NCBI GenBank assembly: GCA_020152595.1
Contig: JAIGNY010001587.1
Span: forward strand, 2,489,501 to 2,553,500
Reading direction: 5' to 3'
From: Chiridota heheva
Lineage: Eukaryota; Echinodermata; Holothuroidea; Apodida; Chiridotidae
Length of the DNA: 64,000 bases
A model generated the notes under the pieces. It searched no databases. It was not told where the DNA came from and saw only the letters and a program-made list of their open reading frames with translations. Of this stretch, positions 12,375 to 23,065 are shown piece by piece. Within the stretch, counting starts at the first letter, position 1; every line of letters begins with the position of its first letter. Position numbers and translations under genes: made by a program.

Positions 12375-12475
12375 CCCTTACTCTACCAGCACTTTTTTGA
12401 AAATGCGCTCGGGAGGCGGGGCCAAAGACGGGGCACCCAAAACGGCGATAATATCGCCGCGTGGTAGAGTAAGGG
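12375..12475. mobile_element. 101-bp TTAA-flanked MITE, copy 1
   Basis: It is flanked by TTAA on both sides (12371-12374 and 12476-12479). The terminal inverted repeats are CCCTTACTCTACCA / TGGTAGAGTAAGGG, 14 of 14. TTAA duplication with CCC ends is the signature of piggyBac-type transposition. A perfect 17-bp palindrome, CGGCGATAATATCGCCG, sits close to the right end. The interior is GC-rich. A twin of the same length lies at 12620-12720 in the same orientation. Confidence 0.85.
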
Positions 12476-12479
12476 TTAA

Positions 12480-12615
12480 TCAAGGCGTGATTATTAAAGG
12501 GTCCTCTGTCTTCCAGGCAGAAAAGTCGGGCCCCTTACGCTTTCGGGACCCGCTGGGCCGCCCACCGGGATCGTGCTGCCTATATTTTCGGGTTGGCGCA
12601 TATGTCGCGGGTTGA
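12480..12615. other. GC-rich spacer between twin MITEs
   Basis: 136 bp containing GGGCCCCTTACGCTTTCGGG and GCTGGGCCGCCCACCGGG, unlike its AT-rich surroundings. Not recognised. Confidence 0.5.
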
Positions 12616-12619
12616 TTAA

Positions 12620-12720
12620 CCCTTACTCTACCAGCACCTTTTGGAAAATGCGCTCGGGAGGCGGGGCCAAAGACGGGGCACCCAAAACGGCGATAATATC
12701 GCCGCGTGGTAGAGTAAGGG
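12620..12720. mobile_element. 101-bp TTAA-flanked MITE, copy 2
   Basis: TTAA at 12616-12619 and 12721-12724, with the same terminal repeats as copy 1. The two copies differ at only about two positions near the left end (CACTTTTTTG against CACCTTTTGG), so they spread recently or one was copied from the other. Confidence 0.85.
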
Positions 12721-12877
12721 TTAATCCACTTACATATACTGAAATGGGCATGGATAAGATCAAACAGCCTCTTACCAGAACCAGTACTCCCTTTATAAAA
12801 TAAGTGTAGATGATTAAAATGCAGTGGATTATGATATAATAGAGTGGTCTGCCCAATAATACATCACACTTTGCATA

Positions 12878-13410
12878 CAGGGGCGGAGCCAGGATAAAAT
12901 GTCAGGGGGCCGAGCCAAACCAAACCAGGAATGATGTGATAACGTGTGTGTGTTGTGTTTTTTTTTTTTTAACGAGTTTTGAAATGATTAATGAAACATA
13001 TTGGTACAAGGCCACACAATAGTGCAGAGAGAAAGGTACTCTATGAAAAGTTTTTTTTGATTGGGAAATTATTAACAAAAATTTGAATAAAATTTTGGTA
13101 AAATCATTAAAAAATTTGGTAAAATTTGGCAACATTTCCCAATAATTGATTAAAAATTACCGAAAATCGAAAAGAAATTCCCCCCAAATTAAAAAACTTC
13201 CCGAAAATGAAAGAAAATTACACGAAAATTAAGGAAATTGCCTACAATTGAATAATTTTAAATTGAAAAATTTATCAAAATTTTAAGAAATGTCATCAAA
13301 AATTGAAGAAATGTTCCGAAAATTGCACGTGAATAAAAGAAATTTCCCGAAAATTGAAAGAGACTTTTTAAACATTGAATGAAAATTCCCGAAAAATTTA
13401 AGAAAATTTA
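12878..13410. repeat. hAT-like left end and degenerate GAAAATT repeats
   Basis: It begins CAGGGGCGGAGCCAGGA, a common start of hAT-type short elements, and is followed by about 300 bp of diverged words such as CCCGAAAATTGAAAGAAATT. Similar degenerate A/T words occur at 9430-9650 and 51590-51850. No matching right end is visible. Confidence 0.5.
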
Positions 13411-13544
13411 CATCAACCGTGACTAAGAATTATCTCATGGTCAAAAAGTATCATCGAAAGAATCTAGTAGGAGGGGAGGAAGAAGAGGGGAGGGGGGGAC
13501 ATGTCCCCGCCAAGGTTTGCACTCAAATTTACTTATTAAAGAAA

Positions 13545-13755
13545 GAACGAGTATTGTGTGCGTCGCCGTGCTGGCAACGTCACCTCCGGTTTTTAAGTAT
13601 TAATCGCGAGAAATCTGCGATATTATCTACCAATCACACATACGCCATAAAGAAAGCATTCAAAAATCTTATTCCGTTTAGGAGATATCTAAGTTTAAAG
13701 TTTGGTATCATTTGTGTAGACACGACGGAATTTAGACTAGTTGTGATGTCATAGC
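13545..13755. repeat. Arm of foldback family 2 joined to a dispersed repeat
   Basis: 13555-13640 (GCCGTGCTGGCAACGTCACC, ATCGCGAGAAATCTGCGA) matches the arms of the elements at 21868 and 53894. 13660-13755 (AGGAGATATCTAAGTTTAAA, CTAGTTGTGATGTCAT) matches 44785-44885 in the same strand and is the inverse of blocks at 15200, 15900 and 53650. Confidence 0.6.
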
Positions 13756-13799
13756 AAGTAGCATAGCTTTGGCATTTCTGGCAACGCTTTGGATTGGCT

Positions 13800-14902
13800 A
13801 TCATCATATTTTAATTGTCGGACTAACCATGTCCATGTTCCTGGAGCTGACTCCAACACTGTAAATCTTGAATATGGGACCCCACAAGGCTCTGTTTTAG
13901 GACCCTTGGTCATTCACACTTTATACTATCCCAATAGGTGACATATTGCGGAAGCACAAGATCGAGTATCACATATATGCTGATGATATACAGATTTTCT
14001 TAGCCTTTAACCCTAAAGTTCCACTCGATGCTGAATGTGCTTTGTTCAAACTGACCTCCTGTGTGCAACAGTGGATGATTGCAAACAAAGTTAAACTTAA
14101 TAAGGACAAAACAGAGTGTATCATAATCTCTTCATCAAATGCTAGTAAAGCCCTTGAGAACCTCAAGTTTGTATTTGGCAATACTTGCATCTCACCAGTC
14201 ACTTCAGTTAAAAATCTGGGAGTTGCTTTCGATAATAGAATGTCAATGGACAACCATGTGACACAACTTAGTAAAACAATTAATTATCACATTAGAAACA
14301 TTGGCAAGATTCGTCGGTACATTGACGTTGAAACCTGTCATTATGTTGTTCGATCACTCATCCTATCACGTTTGGACTACTGTAATTCCCTTTTGAATGG
14401 TATTACCATGAAACATGTAAATCGCCTACAGAAACTCCAAAATAAAGCTGCTAAAGTTTATCTTCAGGAAACGTCGTCGTGATCATGCCTCACCCTTGCT
14501 CAACAAATTGCATTGGCTCCTGTGTCACAGCGAATTTTATACAAAACATGTCTTATTGTCTACAAATCCTGATACATCAATCACCTGAATACGTATCCAA
14601 CAGTCTGAAACTTTATACACCATCACGATCCCTTCGCTCCTCTTCTGAAAACTTTCTGACTGAACCCAGAACTAACACCAAAGCTGGTTCTAGGGCTTTT
14701 TCAGCTGCAGCACCCCATGTTTGGAACTCTTTGCCTTCACACATTCGCCATGCCAGTTCACTTGGACAGTTCAAAACACGTCTCAAGACTTTTCTTTTTT
14801 AATCATGTAATACTTACTGAACTTTGGGGCAGCATTCTGGGCGCTTTGTATCCTATGGAAAAGGCGCCTACTACAAATGAACATGGATGGATGGATGGAT
14901 AG
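13800..14902 (+). pseudogene. L2/CR1-like LINE, 3' fragment of the reverse transcriptase
   Basis: The segment encodes the second half of a non-LTR retrotransposon ORF2 protein in broken frames. GTPQGSVLGPL (13876-13908) and IYADDIQIF with the YADD catalytic site (13976-13987) are in different frames, so there is a frameshift between them. The thumb/C-terminal region follows: SRLDYCNSLLNG, RLQKLQNKAAK, then RRRDHASPLLNKLHWL in a shifted frame from about 14473, more shifts and a stop near 14570, and finally YTPSRSLRSSS, GSRAFSAAAPHVWNSLPSHI and FKTRLKTFLF to a stop at 14802. The 3' UTR carries AAAAGGCGCCTAC and ends in (ATGG)n at 14882-14900, as in L2-type LINEs. There are at least three breaks. 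The endonuclease and first half are missing, so the copy was 5'-truncated on insertion and is dead. Confidence 0.85.
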
Positions 14903-14904
14903 CC

Positions 14905-15845
14905 TCAGAAATGTCAGATTCCTTAAAGTCTTTATGTATTCTATCATATTTTGTCCTACGATTTTGTGGCTTAAAAACCATGGGATGTGTCAAAAAAAGT
15001 AGTAAAACTTAATCTATTGAAATGGTATTTATAATATACCACCTGAAGAAAGTTTGAGGAAAAATAGTTTAAATAGTGAAAAAATTAAATAAACTTTTTT
15101 AAGATACATTAACAATTGTTAAGAATGTGAGGATGAAGACGCCAACTTTCGTAGACTTACTAACCTGTCATTTCTACACAGATAAGACAGAGCTTTAAAC
15201 TTGAATATCTCCTTAACTGCTTAACGGAATAAGATTTGTGAACGCTTTGTTCAAAGTATTGTTTCTTTTGAAGTCCTCTTTCAAATAAGATGGACATGCT
15301 TGACCACTGAAGTAATCCTTTAAGATGTAAGCTCAATAAGATTTGACTGATTGCAGTTGATGCTCAAGTGACTGGCCATGAGACTATTGACGCAGATGGT
15401 TTGACATTCGAGAGTTAAAAGTATTCTTATACAAGATTTTATCATTCACACAGTTGACGAGGAAAAAGCCACTGAACTATTTGGTCTTGAGTTACAAAAA
15501 CTTTCTCTTAATGATCTTTTAAATCTTGCATTATTACCAAAAACGTAATTCTTGAAAGTCTTTTAATTTTGAAAACATCACATTTAGTTTCATGTGTGGC
15601 TGATACAGACCGACGCGCATGAGAAGTCTACTTTAGAAGGTTGGTGCCCTCATCCTCACTTTCTCACTGATTGTTAATCTATTTAAAGAGACTAAATTGT
15701 TTCTTTTTACTAATTCAATCTTTATTTTTATTTTTTCAGGTAGTAAATTAAAGTTACTTAACAAGTTTACTGCTTGCTCATTATATCTAATGGTTTTAAG
15801 CCACAAAATCTCAGGGGAAAATACAAACAAAATACACAATAGCTT
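14905..15845. repeat. Composite inverted-repeat element
   Basis: The left arm (about 14914-15160) contains TTTTGTGGCTTAAAAACCAT and AAGAATGTGAGGATGA. The right arm (about 15640-15840) is its reverse complement with moderate divergence. The left arm and the sequence after it (to 15330) recur in direct orientation at 53335-53775. The middle (15340-15640) has no coding potential. Confidence 0.6.
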
Positions 15846-16261
15846 TTGAGAATTGTGAGGACGTGTGTTATAACTAGTCTGATTTCAGTCGTTACTGCAC
15901 AAATGAGACAGAACTTTAAACTTGAATACCTCTGTAGCTGGATTAGGTAATGAATAAGTTTTTCACCAATTTTTTCCATATATATCAGATAACGTATTTG
16001 ACCACTGAAATACTTAAACTTCAGATTAAAGAGATTTTAAGTTTCATAAATTCATGTTTTCTTGTACTTTTTGTCACATGATTGAAAAACAATCTGATAG
16101 ACTGTCGTTCGAAAACGGAGTGCTTTTCCGCCAATAATATCACAAGTTGATGATGTTTTTTAAATTAAAAACATATACGTGTAAAAGTTTTGACGACATA
16201 TTGTACTATTTCCAGGTTGCAAACAGCTTTAATTTGTTTTCTTATACAATTAGTAGCCCTT
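15846..16261. repeat. Dispersed repeat fragment and spacer
   Basis: 15855-15965 (GAGACAGAACTTTAAACTTG, AATACCTC) is another copy of the block seen at 15170-15260 and 53600-53690. The rest up to the left end of the next element has no feature. Confidence 0.5.
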
Positions 16262-16795
16262 TTTAGGCCAAGAATTTTAGATAAAAAAGGAGGCCCACAC
16301 CTGGAAATATATTTCGCTGGTAACAAGCTAATTTTTTCATGATAGGTCCAGAATTATGTGTAGAATAACACACTAAAAGTCCCCGAAAATCTTTCTTAAG
16401 CTTTCCCGAAAATCCAAGATGGCGTCCAAAATGGCCGCCATTTAAATTCGTTATCATATCTTTGCATCCAGAGAGGTTATAGATATTTAAAAAAAAAGAA
16501 GGTTTTTAAACATGTTTTATGGGATAAGAAATCGATTGAAAGCATCACGTAAGAGGCTATAACATCCCATATTACCAAAAGCTAGATGGCGTCCAAAATG
16601 GCCGCCATTTAATTTTGTTATCATAACTTTGCATCCAGATAGGTTATAAATAAAAGATAAGTGTCTAAAACATGTTTTGAGGGACAAGAAGTCCATTGAA
16701 AGCATCACGTAAGAGGGTATAACATCCCAAATTACCAAAACCAAGATGGCGTCCAAAATGACCGCCTTTTTATTTATTTTTAACATAACTGCGGA
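16262..16795 (+). repeat. Left long terminal repeat, three sub-repeats
   Basis: The marker word GGCGTCCAAAATG occurs at 16421, 16588 and 16748, steps of 167 and 160 bp. Each sub-repeat carries AAGATGGCGTCC and AATGGCCGCCATTT, close to the YY1 consensus AANATGGCGGC in one or both orientations, which could give the ends promoter activity. Other shared words are TTTGCATCCAGA, AACATGTTTT and GAAAGCATCACGTAAGAGG. Confidence 0.8.
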
Positions 16796-17289
16796 ATGTA
16801 ACAAATATCAACACAGTGTCAAAACATGTTCTAACTTGGCAGGAATCCAATCAATTATTTAGTTAATATGGTCCCAAACCGTCCAATCATACATCATAAC
16901 CCTACCACAATTCATTACCCTAAACCAAAGAGCTTCTACACACTCTTTGCCCAAACCTATAATCATATAAACCCGCAGGAAAATAATTCCTTTGTGTCAA
17001 AAACTACACACGAAAAAGTTCCATAGCGGTTGAAAAAGATATGCCAGTCTTGAACAAAAAGTAGAAGTACCTCAACTGAGGTCAAGTACTTCTCGGACAT
17101 ATGACATAAAAAAAAAAATAACACAATAAAAAAACAAAAAAATTATTTTCTGTTTGAACCCTGTCAAACTAGACATTAAGAAACCATTTAAAAGAAGGAG
17201 AATAATAAGTAATGTAGAGACCTTGGACTTTCAAGCAACAGTATCAAAATGTGCAAGAGAAAGCCAAAACATGTGAAGCAATGTTGTTG

Positions 17290-19900
17290 CAGAACGTGTA
17301 CAACAGGCATATGACCTTGTAGCAGCAAGGGCTAAGTATCATTGAAAGTGTGCCTAATTATTTCTTAAACAGAGTGAAAAGGCTTAACGAGGATTTGCGG
17401 GAGCAAGCATTTAAGAAGCTCTGCGAGTTTTTAAGTGATAATGATGAGTGTCAATACTCAGTGCAGGAGCTTATAGAATACATGAGCGTGTTATTGGATG
17501 GATCTGAGGATACTCAGTAAAGCAATTCAAGGCCACACTGAAGGAACATTATGGTGATGATATAGTTGTAACCAGTATTTCTGGAAAACCAAGTATAATT
17601 TTCCGTGACTCGGCACACAGGATCCTCATTGAAAAGTGGATTACTGATGAGGTGATTGATGTGAATGGTCAAAGTGAACTGATAATAGATATGGCAGATG
17701 AACGATATCAGATTGACAGTGTATGACTGTGACAAGTACACAACATTGGAAGGAACAGAAAACAGAGATACATTGATACCCAGTTCTCTTAAGCGTTTCC
17801 TACACAACTTGGTGGGCGTTAAGGGTAAAAGAAGCACTGTTTCAGAAAGGAAATGCACAGCCATAGCACATGCTGTAATGCCAAGCAGACCCAGATCCTT
17901 TAGCTCACCACTTTTGCATGTAATAGCTGTGTATATACACCACAATTATGCCTCCCATGGAGTGATTGACATTCTTAGCAGCATATGCTTTGCAGATACA
18001 TACAAAGAGATGTAGCGGTTTGAACAAACCCTAATGTCAGGTAGTGACCTGTCATATGATCTGAATGTTTTACACAGTTTGTGTTTGAAAACGCTGACTT
18101 CAATGTAGCTACAGTTACGGGACACAACACTTTTCATAGTATGGGTGGCATAGCTTGTGAAACACCATCTAGTGTTGTGAATAGTTCACCTATCAATCGC
18201 GAAGTAAAGCTGCAGTCTGCTGAAATCACTGGTGCCTTTGGACAAGTTTCAATAAAGACATATAGCAAGCCAGCTGTTCCAGGTCTATAGTCTGTTACAA
18301 TGCAGCCCCTCTAGATTCCTAGCCAGAACCATCATGACTAGGATCAGCAGTTGCCCTAGACGTCCAGTGGATGTGTGGCTGCATTCTATAAATAGCTCAA
18401 TGCCACTCATGGAGTAGCTCTATGAAAGTGGCTATGACGAATGATCAGCATGAGAGAAACAGAATCGTAGCCATGCCCTTCATCAACCTGGAGTCAACCA
18501 ATCCAAGCACCATCTACTCTGCTTTATGCTTTTGTAAAACATGACTTGCGGGTATGCCCAGTTATATTTGACCAGCCTTTATATAAAAGCTGCGAAGATT
18601 GTAGCTTCTGCAAAAGATATACACAAAGTTGTTGTGCGCCTTGTTGGATTCCATCTCCTAATTTCTTATCTCGGCAGCATTGGGTATGTCAGGAAGTGGA
18701 ATAGCGGAGCTTTGGGAGACGGTGTACGCAAAAGGATCAGCTGTACATATGTTAACTGGCCATGTCTTCGCTCGTGCACTCCGTGCTCACGTTCTTACAC
18801 CAGTAGCCATCATTTGTGTTTTAATGGGTACACCTGGTTCTTTGGACAGCATTGATAAAGAATGTTTAGAGAACCATTACAAAGGCCTTCTTAACCAAAA
18901 CACAATGCCACTGAAGTAGATGAGGAGTCTATCAAAGTGTTTAATCAACTCATATCAAGACTACTTGGCCAAACAGTAAGTCAGAGCAGGACTGGAAAGC
19001 TCTGGATGCAGTATGTCCGGCAAGTGGCACTCATGCAACACTTCATCTGTGCTGAAAGGACGGGTGAATGGAAACTTCACCTCTACTTTTAAGAGAAATG
19101 ATTCCACATTCCATGCCGCAGGTCACCTCCATTACGCAAAGGCTATATCAACAACAAACGGAAGCTTTGAAGCAGACAATGCCAGTTGAGGAGTATAAGC
19201 TCTTTACAGAGAAGGGACACTTTATTATTCGTCGTCTTGATCAATTTTGGAGTGGAAACTTCTCAGACCAGACCATCGGGCAGTTCTTAATGCAAATGCT
19301 GAAAATATTTGGAGGAATGACGCATGGCCAGAGTATCACAGATAGTAGATTAACAAAGTGGGTCCATGTATTATCTCGCTGCGTTCCTGTCTGTCAGGCA
19401 CTGGAGCGGTTCATTGGGTACACGCTGCCACATCTGAGCAAGACAGAGATCTTCGTTCTAGCACCCAGCCAAGGGACAACAGACATCGTGTGACTTTTAT
19501 ACAGTGGCTGCAGGCAGAGACACAGATAACCACTTGATGGTTATACATGTTATAAGAGGATGTGATACTGTTTCTGCCATCTATCGTCAGGGCAAACGCA
19601 AGGCATTTAATCTTGTGCACAAAAAACAGGACTATGATCAATTGGACATGTTCACAAAGGCTGAATGCTCACTTGCAGAGCTGAATAAAGCATGAGAAAG
19701 TTTCATTCACAAGTTGTATAGAATACCGCCATATAGCATATAAACGGGCGATTGGTAGGAGATCCCTTAGTTCATCATTCCAGCTGGCAAGCTTACCCCA
19801 AACTAGTGCTACAGCAAAGCAACATTCCTACTGTACTTTAATACCTCAGAGTTCAACAATAGATGGGAAATCCTCTGCTTTCAACAGACTGGCAGGGGAT
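17290..19900 (+). pseudogene. Remnant of a large repetitive metazoan protein (GCDT-motif family), unclassified
   Basis: Collinear fragments in changing frames can be read along the plus strand. They are: RVKRLNEDLREQAFKKLCEF (from 17371, stop 17518); KQFKATLKEHYGDD and SGKPSIIFRDSAHRILIEKW (17520-17726); ERKCTAIAHA and RPRSFSSPLL ... YASHGVIDILSS (about 17850-18015); ADFNVATVTGHNTFHSMGG (about 18084-18150); VVVRLVGFHLLISYLGSIG (about 18625-18690); GSGIAELWETVYA (18690-18730); FIIRRLDQFWSG ... GGMTHGQSITDSRLTKWV (about 19220-19370); and RGCDTVSAIYRQGKRKA (about 19555-19605). I recall this series, in this order, from a long uncharacterised protein predicted many times over in genomes of cnidarians, echinoderms, hemichordates and lancelets; its function and class are not known to me. 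At least six frameshifts or stops show it is dead. It lies between the inverted repeats at 16262 and 20688, consistent with being their cargo. Confidence 0.65.
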
Positions 19901-20344
19901 GGCATAAATGGTGGAAAATTCTTATTGTGAATTTTTCGAGAACAGGCGATTCATATCTTCCAATCTTCTTTGAATAAAAAAAAAGTCCATAGGGACAAAA
20001 AATCTGACAGGTCACAAATAAAAGCTCCTTCTTTCCATTGCAAAAATCACCTAATTTGTGTCTGGTAGGTTACAGTTTCTATTACTTAACAGATTATGAG
20101 ATAAAAGGTTACAAACGTATTTGATGTGTACAAAGGTGTATGAGGGGATTTTGTGATAATAATATGCTATATTTTGGAACCCGATTGACAGAATTGTGCA
20201 CGCCTTCCTCAGATCATGGTCATTTTGGTACCTTATGGTCTTTGTAACCCCTTTATATTTTTTATAGGATTCTTTGTTCATTATTTGTTCATTAGAACAT
20301 ATTGTTGGTCATTTTTTGGTATTTTTTTTAACTTGTCAGGTTAA

Positions 20345-20688
20345 AATGATATAATAAAATAGAAAATGGCGGCCATTTTGGATGCCATCTTGGTTTTGGT
20401 ATTTTAGAGATATTTTAACCTCTTATTGATGCTTCCAATGGATTACTTGTCCCTTAAAACAAATGTTTAGACACTCATTTCTTACTTATCACCTTTTTGG
20501 ATGCAAAGTTATGATAACAAATGAACATGGCGGCCATTTTGGACGCCATCTTGGATTTCCGGGAAAGCTGAAGGAGGATTTCCGGGGATCATATTATTCT
20601 ACACATAATTCTGGACCTATCCTGAAAAAAATCAGCTTGTTACCAGCTATTTCCAGGTTAAAGCTAAAAATCTTGGCCTATTTAGTCA
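20345..20688 (-). repeat. Right long terminal repeat, two sub-repeats
   Basis: Reverse complement of the left repeat. AAAATGGCGGCCATTTTGGA at about 20364 and ATGGCGGCCATTTTGGACG at about 20527 are about 162 bp apart. It ends at TAAAAATCTTGGCC near 20686, mirroring the left start at 16264. Confidence 0.8.
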
Positions 20689-20734
20689 TTGCAACTGAAT
20701 ATTTATTTTTAACTTCAACACAAGAAATCCTTAA

Positions 20735-21335
20735 AGGTATATGGACAGGTAGTAACCACTTTGCATAAATTGATACAAATACCCTTCATTAACACTCCTC
20801 ACAAACACTTCCTTACAAAATCGATCCCAAATGTAAAAATCCGGCTGATTTTTAGGTCTCCAAACGTCTGCTCATTACGTTTTGGGTTTTTCGTGACGTA
20901 AGGATAGGACAGGACAACACTAAGGTTATGTGAAAGTTACAGTGTAAAATACAGTAAAACTTACAGCCTAACGTAACAAGTGAACTACCAATCATAAAAA
21001 AATAATGGATCTGAACTTGAGTCTATATTTCCTTTTTACCCACAAGAAAAAATCCACAAAATAATTAGCACATCGCTAATTAAGCGATATTCTTATGTCT
21101 GATACAATGAAACTGATGTTTTGGAGTAACCTAGGTCATGTGACACAGTTACACAATGAAAGTTTTGCATTGTAGGCTTCGCTGTGTCCTTATTCTTACG
21201 TCACACGCCATTTTGAATAATAGAAGTCCAGCTGTTTCTTGGAGCTTAATATTTCACTTTTTGATAGATTCATGCATGTTAGTGACATGTTCAGAATATC
21301 AAAAAGAACATATTTATGGCAAAATCTCTATACCT
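20735..21335. mobile_element. Possible 600-bp TTAA-flanked inverted-repeat element
   Basis: TTAA occurs at 20731-20734 and 21336-21339, with AGGTATA at the left end and TATACCT at the right. Subterminal GTGACGTAAGGATAGGA (about 20893) and its diverged inverse (TCCTTATTCTTACGTCAC, about 21187) lie at similar distances from the two ends. The terminal match is only seven bases, so the call is tentative. Confidence 0.35.
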
Positions 21336-21867
21336 TTAAAGAGTTAAAAGGTGTACTATTTAACGACACGACCCCCCCTCCCCTCAAAGAACCTTGACCA
21401 CCATTAGCACCTTCAGTGGTAAAAATTAGGTGCATAATAGTTACTAGAATGAGTAATGAAGCCGTTTTAAAAGACCCAGGGGAATTGACCATCTATGTTA
21501 TTAGGGCTGGGAGTGGTCAACCACTTCAAAAAAAAAAAAAAATCAGAGGTAAAAAAAAAATCAAAAAAATCAGAGGTACAAAAAAAAAATAATTGATAAG
21601 TGGTAGGAGAGGAGTTCCGCCCCTTTTTTCCTTATTTCACATATGTGAGCTTAAAGGAGCACTCAGCCGAAATGTAAGGGCGCATTATTCTGGAGTCTCC
21701 AGATTATTTGAACATACGTTTTTTGCACATGATGGTATTGAAAACATTTTATACGAATGTTCAATCAAAAGTAATAAATTGAAATGAATACTTTTTCAAA
21801 CATATTAGACCTGTGCGGATTCAAAACTCTCACGACCCGGCAAAAAAGACGTCCTCACTTTTCGATA
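21336..21867. other. Intergenic with A-rich runs
   Basis: Two A-rich segments around 21527-21590 alternate with ATCAGAGGTA, making a short imperfect tandem. A C-rich run lies near 21370. No gene. Confidence 0.5.
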
Positions 21868-22091
21868 GAGGAAACTTATCGTCACATAAATAATTTCAGA
21901 AGTGAACGCCGCCGTGCTGGTAACGTCACTTCCTGTTTTTAATTTCCCTTATTGATTGCGAAAATTCTGTGATGTTTGATAACACCGCAGATTTCTCGCA
22001 ATCAATAAGGTAAATTGAAAAAAGGAAATGACATTACCAGCACGGCGGCGTTCAATTCTGAACTTATTTATGGGATGATACCTTTCCTTTA
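21868..22091. mobile_element. Foldback element family 2
   Basis: Two arms of about 100 bp are reverse complements: GAACGCCGCCGTGCTGGTAA at about 21904 and its inverse at about 22030. A short loop (ATGTTTGATAACAC) lies between. The arms match the element at 53894-54138 and the single arm at 13555. The right edge CCTTTCCTTTAA fits a TTAA target site; the left edge is decayed. Confidence 0.75.
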
Positions 22092-22111
22092 ATGCTTGAT
22101 TGGTTTAAATG

Positions 22112-23065
22112 ATGGTGTTTAAAGGAATATTCCCGTGAATTTTAGGACTATGAAAGAAACACATTGGTGAAAAAGCAATATTTGATATCTTATTTCGTTT
22201 AAGAGTTATTGCATTTTCAAAGATTTTACCAGTGTGTTGAAAAACGACCTTGCATTGTACAGTGTGATGTCATAATTGCAGATCCAAGACTGTTTTCGAT
22301 ATATTTCTTAAAATTGATATTTTCTCTTATTAAGAATATAAGGTACATGAGCTGATAGATAAGCAAATCCTGTTCTTGTTAAGTGCATCTTATGTAATAC
22401 CCCATCTCAATATCTAATCAAAAAAATGTTTACAATAGTTTAGAAAGAGGCAATTAAATAAGACAAAAGTATGATACAATCATTATTTCATATGATAGAG
22501 GATAAACATCTAACCAATTACCAAAAACAGTGAGTCAAAATCTTATTCCTATCTCAAGTTATTCATGTTTGAAATCGACACAAGGGGGCTGCCATTTTGT
22601 TCATTCTGTATTGAAATATTGTGCATGATGACAAAATTTCCCTAATAGAGACATACGGAATTTAATGTATTTCTTTATAAATGAGATTAAAGTTTTTATT
22701 CCAAAATGATGTGACACAAAGTTTTAACAGATTATTTTGTTAATTTTATGTGTACACAAAAAAATCCTTACGTAAGATTTTTTTTTTTCTTCTCATAACC
22801 TAGAAATCTTGAGGTAGATTATAAAAAAATACAAAGCATTCCAACATCCTGCTGAGCTGATGACATCATAATCTGCATGTTTTGAAATCAAAATGGCGGC
22901 TCCCATAGTACTATTTAGTAATAGAATTAAAGTTTTTAATAATTATACAAATTGTGTTAAGATTGCTTAAGAGGGTATGAAACTTGGTCAGAAAAAATTC
23001 TTATTTCTAATTCTATCATATGAAATAAGGACTATGTCAGACTTTATTATGTCTCCTTTAATCTT
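22112..23065. repeat. Composite repeat with AAAGGAATATTC end
   Basis: The left part (22114-22285, from AAAGGAATATTC through CAGTGTGTTGAAAA to GTGATGTCATAATTGC) is the reverse complement of 54310-54480. The right part ends TGTCTCCTTTAA at about 23060. Internal words such as ATTAAAGTTTTTA (22688 and 22927) and TCATATGATAGA and its inverse (22488 and 23019) suggest a large decayed inverted-repeat element of about 950 bp. Confidence 0.5.

Larger units (their letters stand above)
16262..20688 (+). mobile_element. Decayed 4.4-kb coding element with long terminal inverted repeats
   Basis: The left terminal repeat (16262-16795) and right terminal repeat (20345-20688) are reverse complements of each other. 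Matching blocks include GGCCAAGAATTTTAG, CTGGTAACAAGCT, GGTCCAGAATTATGTGTAGA, GGAAATCCAAGATGGCGTCC and CAAAATGGCCGCCATT. Each repeat is itself made of ~163-bp sub-repeats, three on the left and two on the right, which accounts for the length difference. Between them lies the coding remnant at 17290-19900, all on the plus strand. Long, internally repeated inverted ends around one gene suggest a DNA transposon or a similar mobile unit. No target duplication could be read at the edges. The alternative is a gene copy that two repeat copies happen to flank in opposite orientation. Confidence 0.6.
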
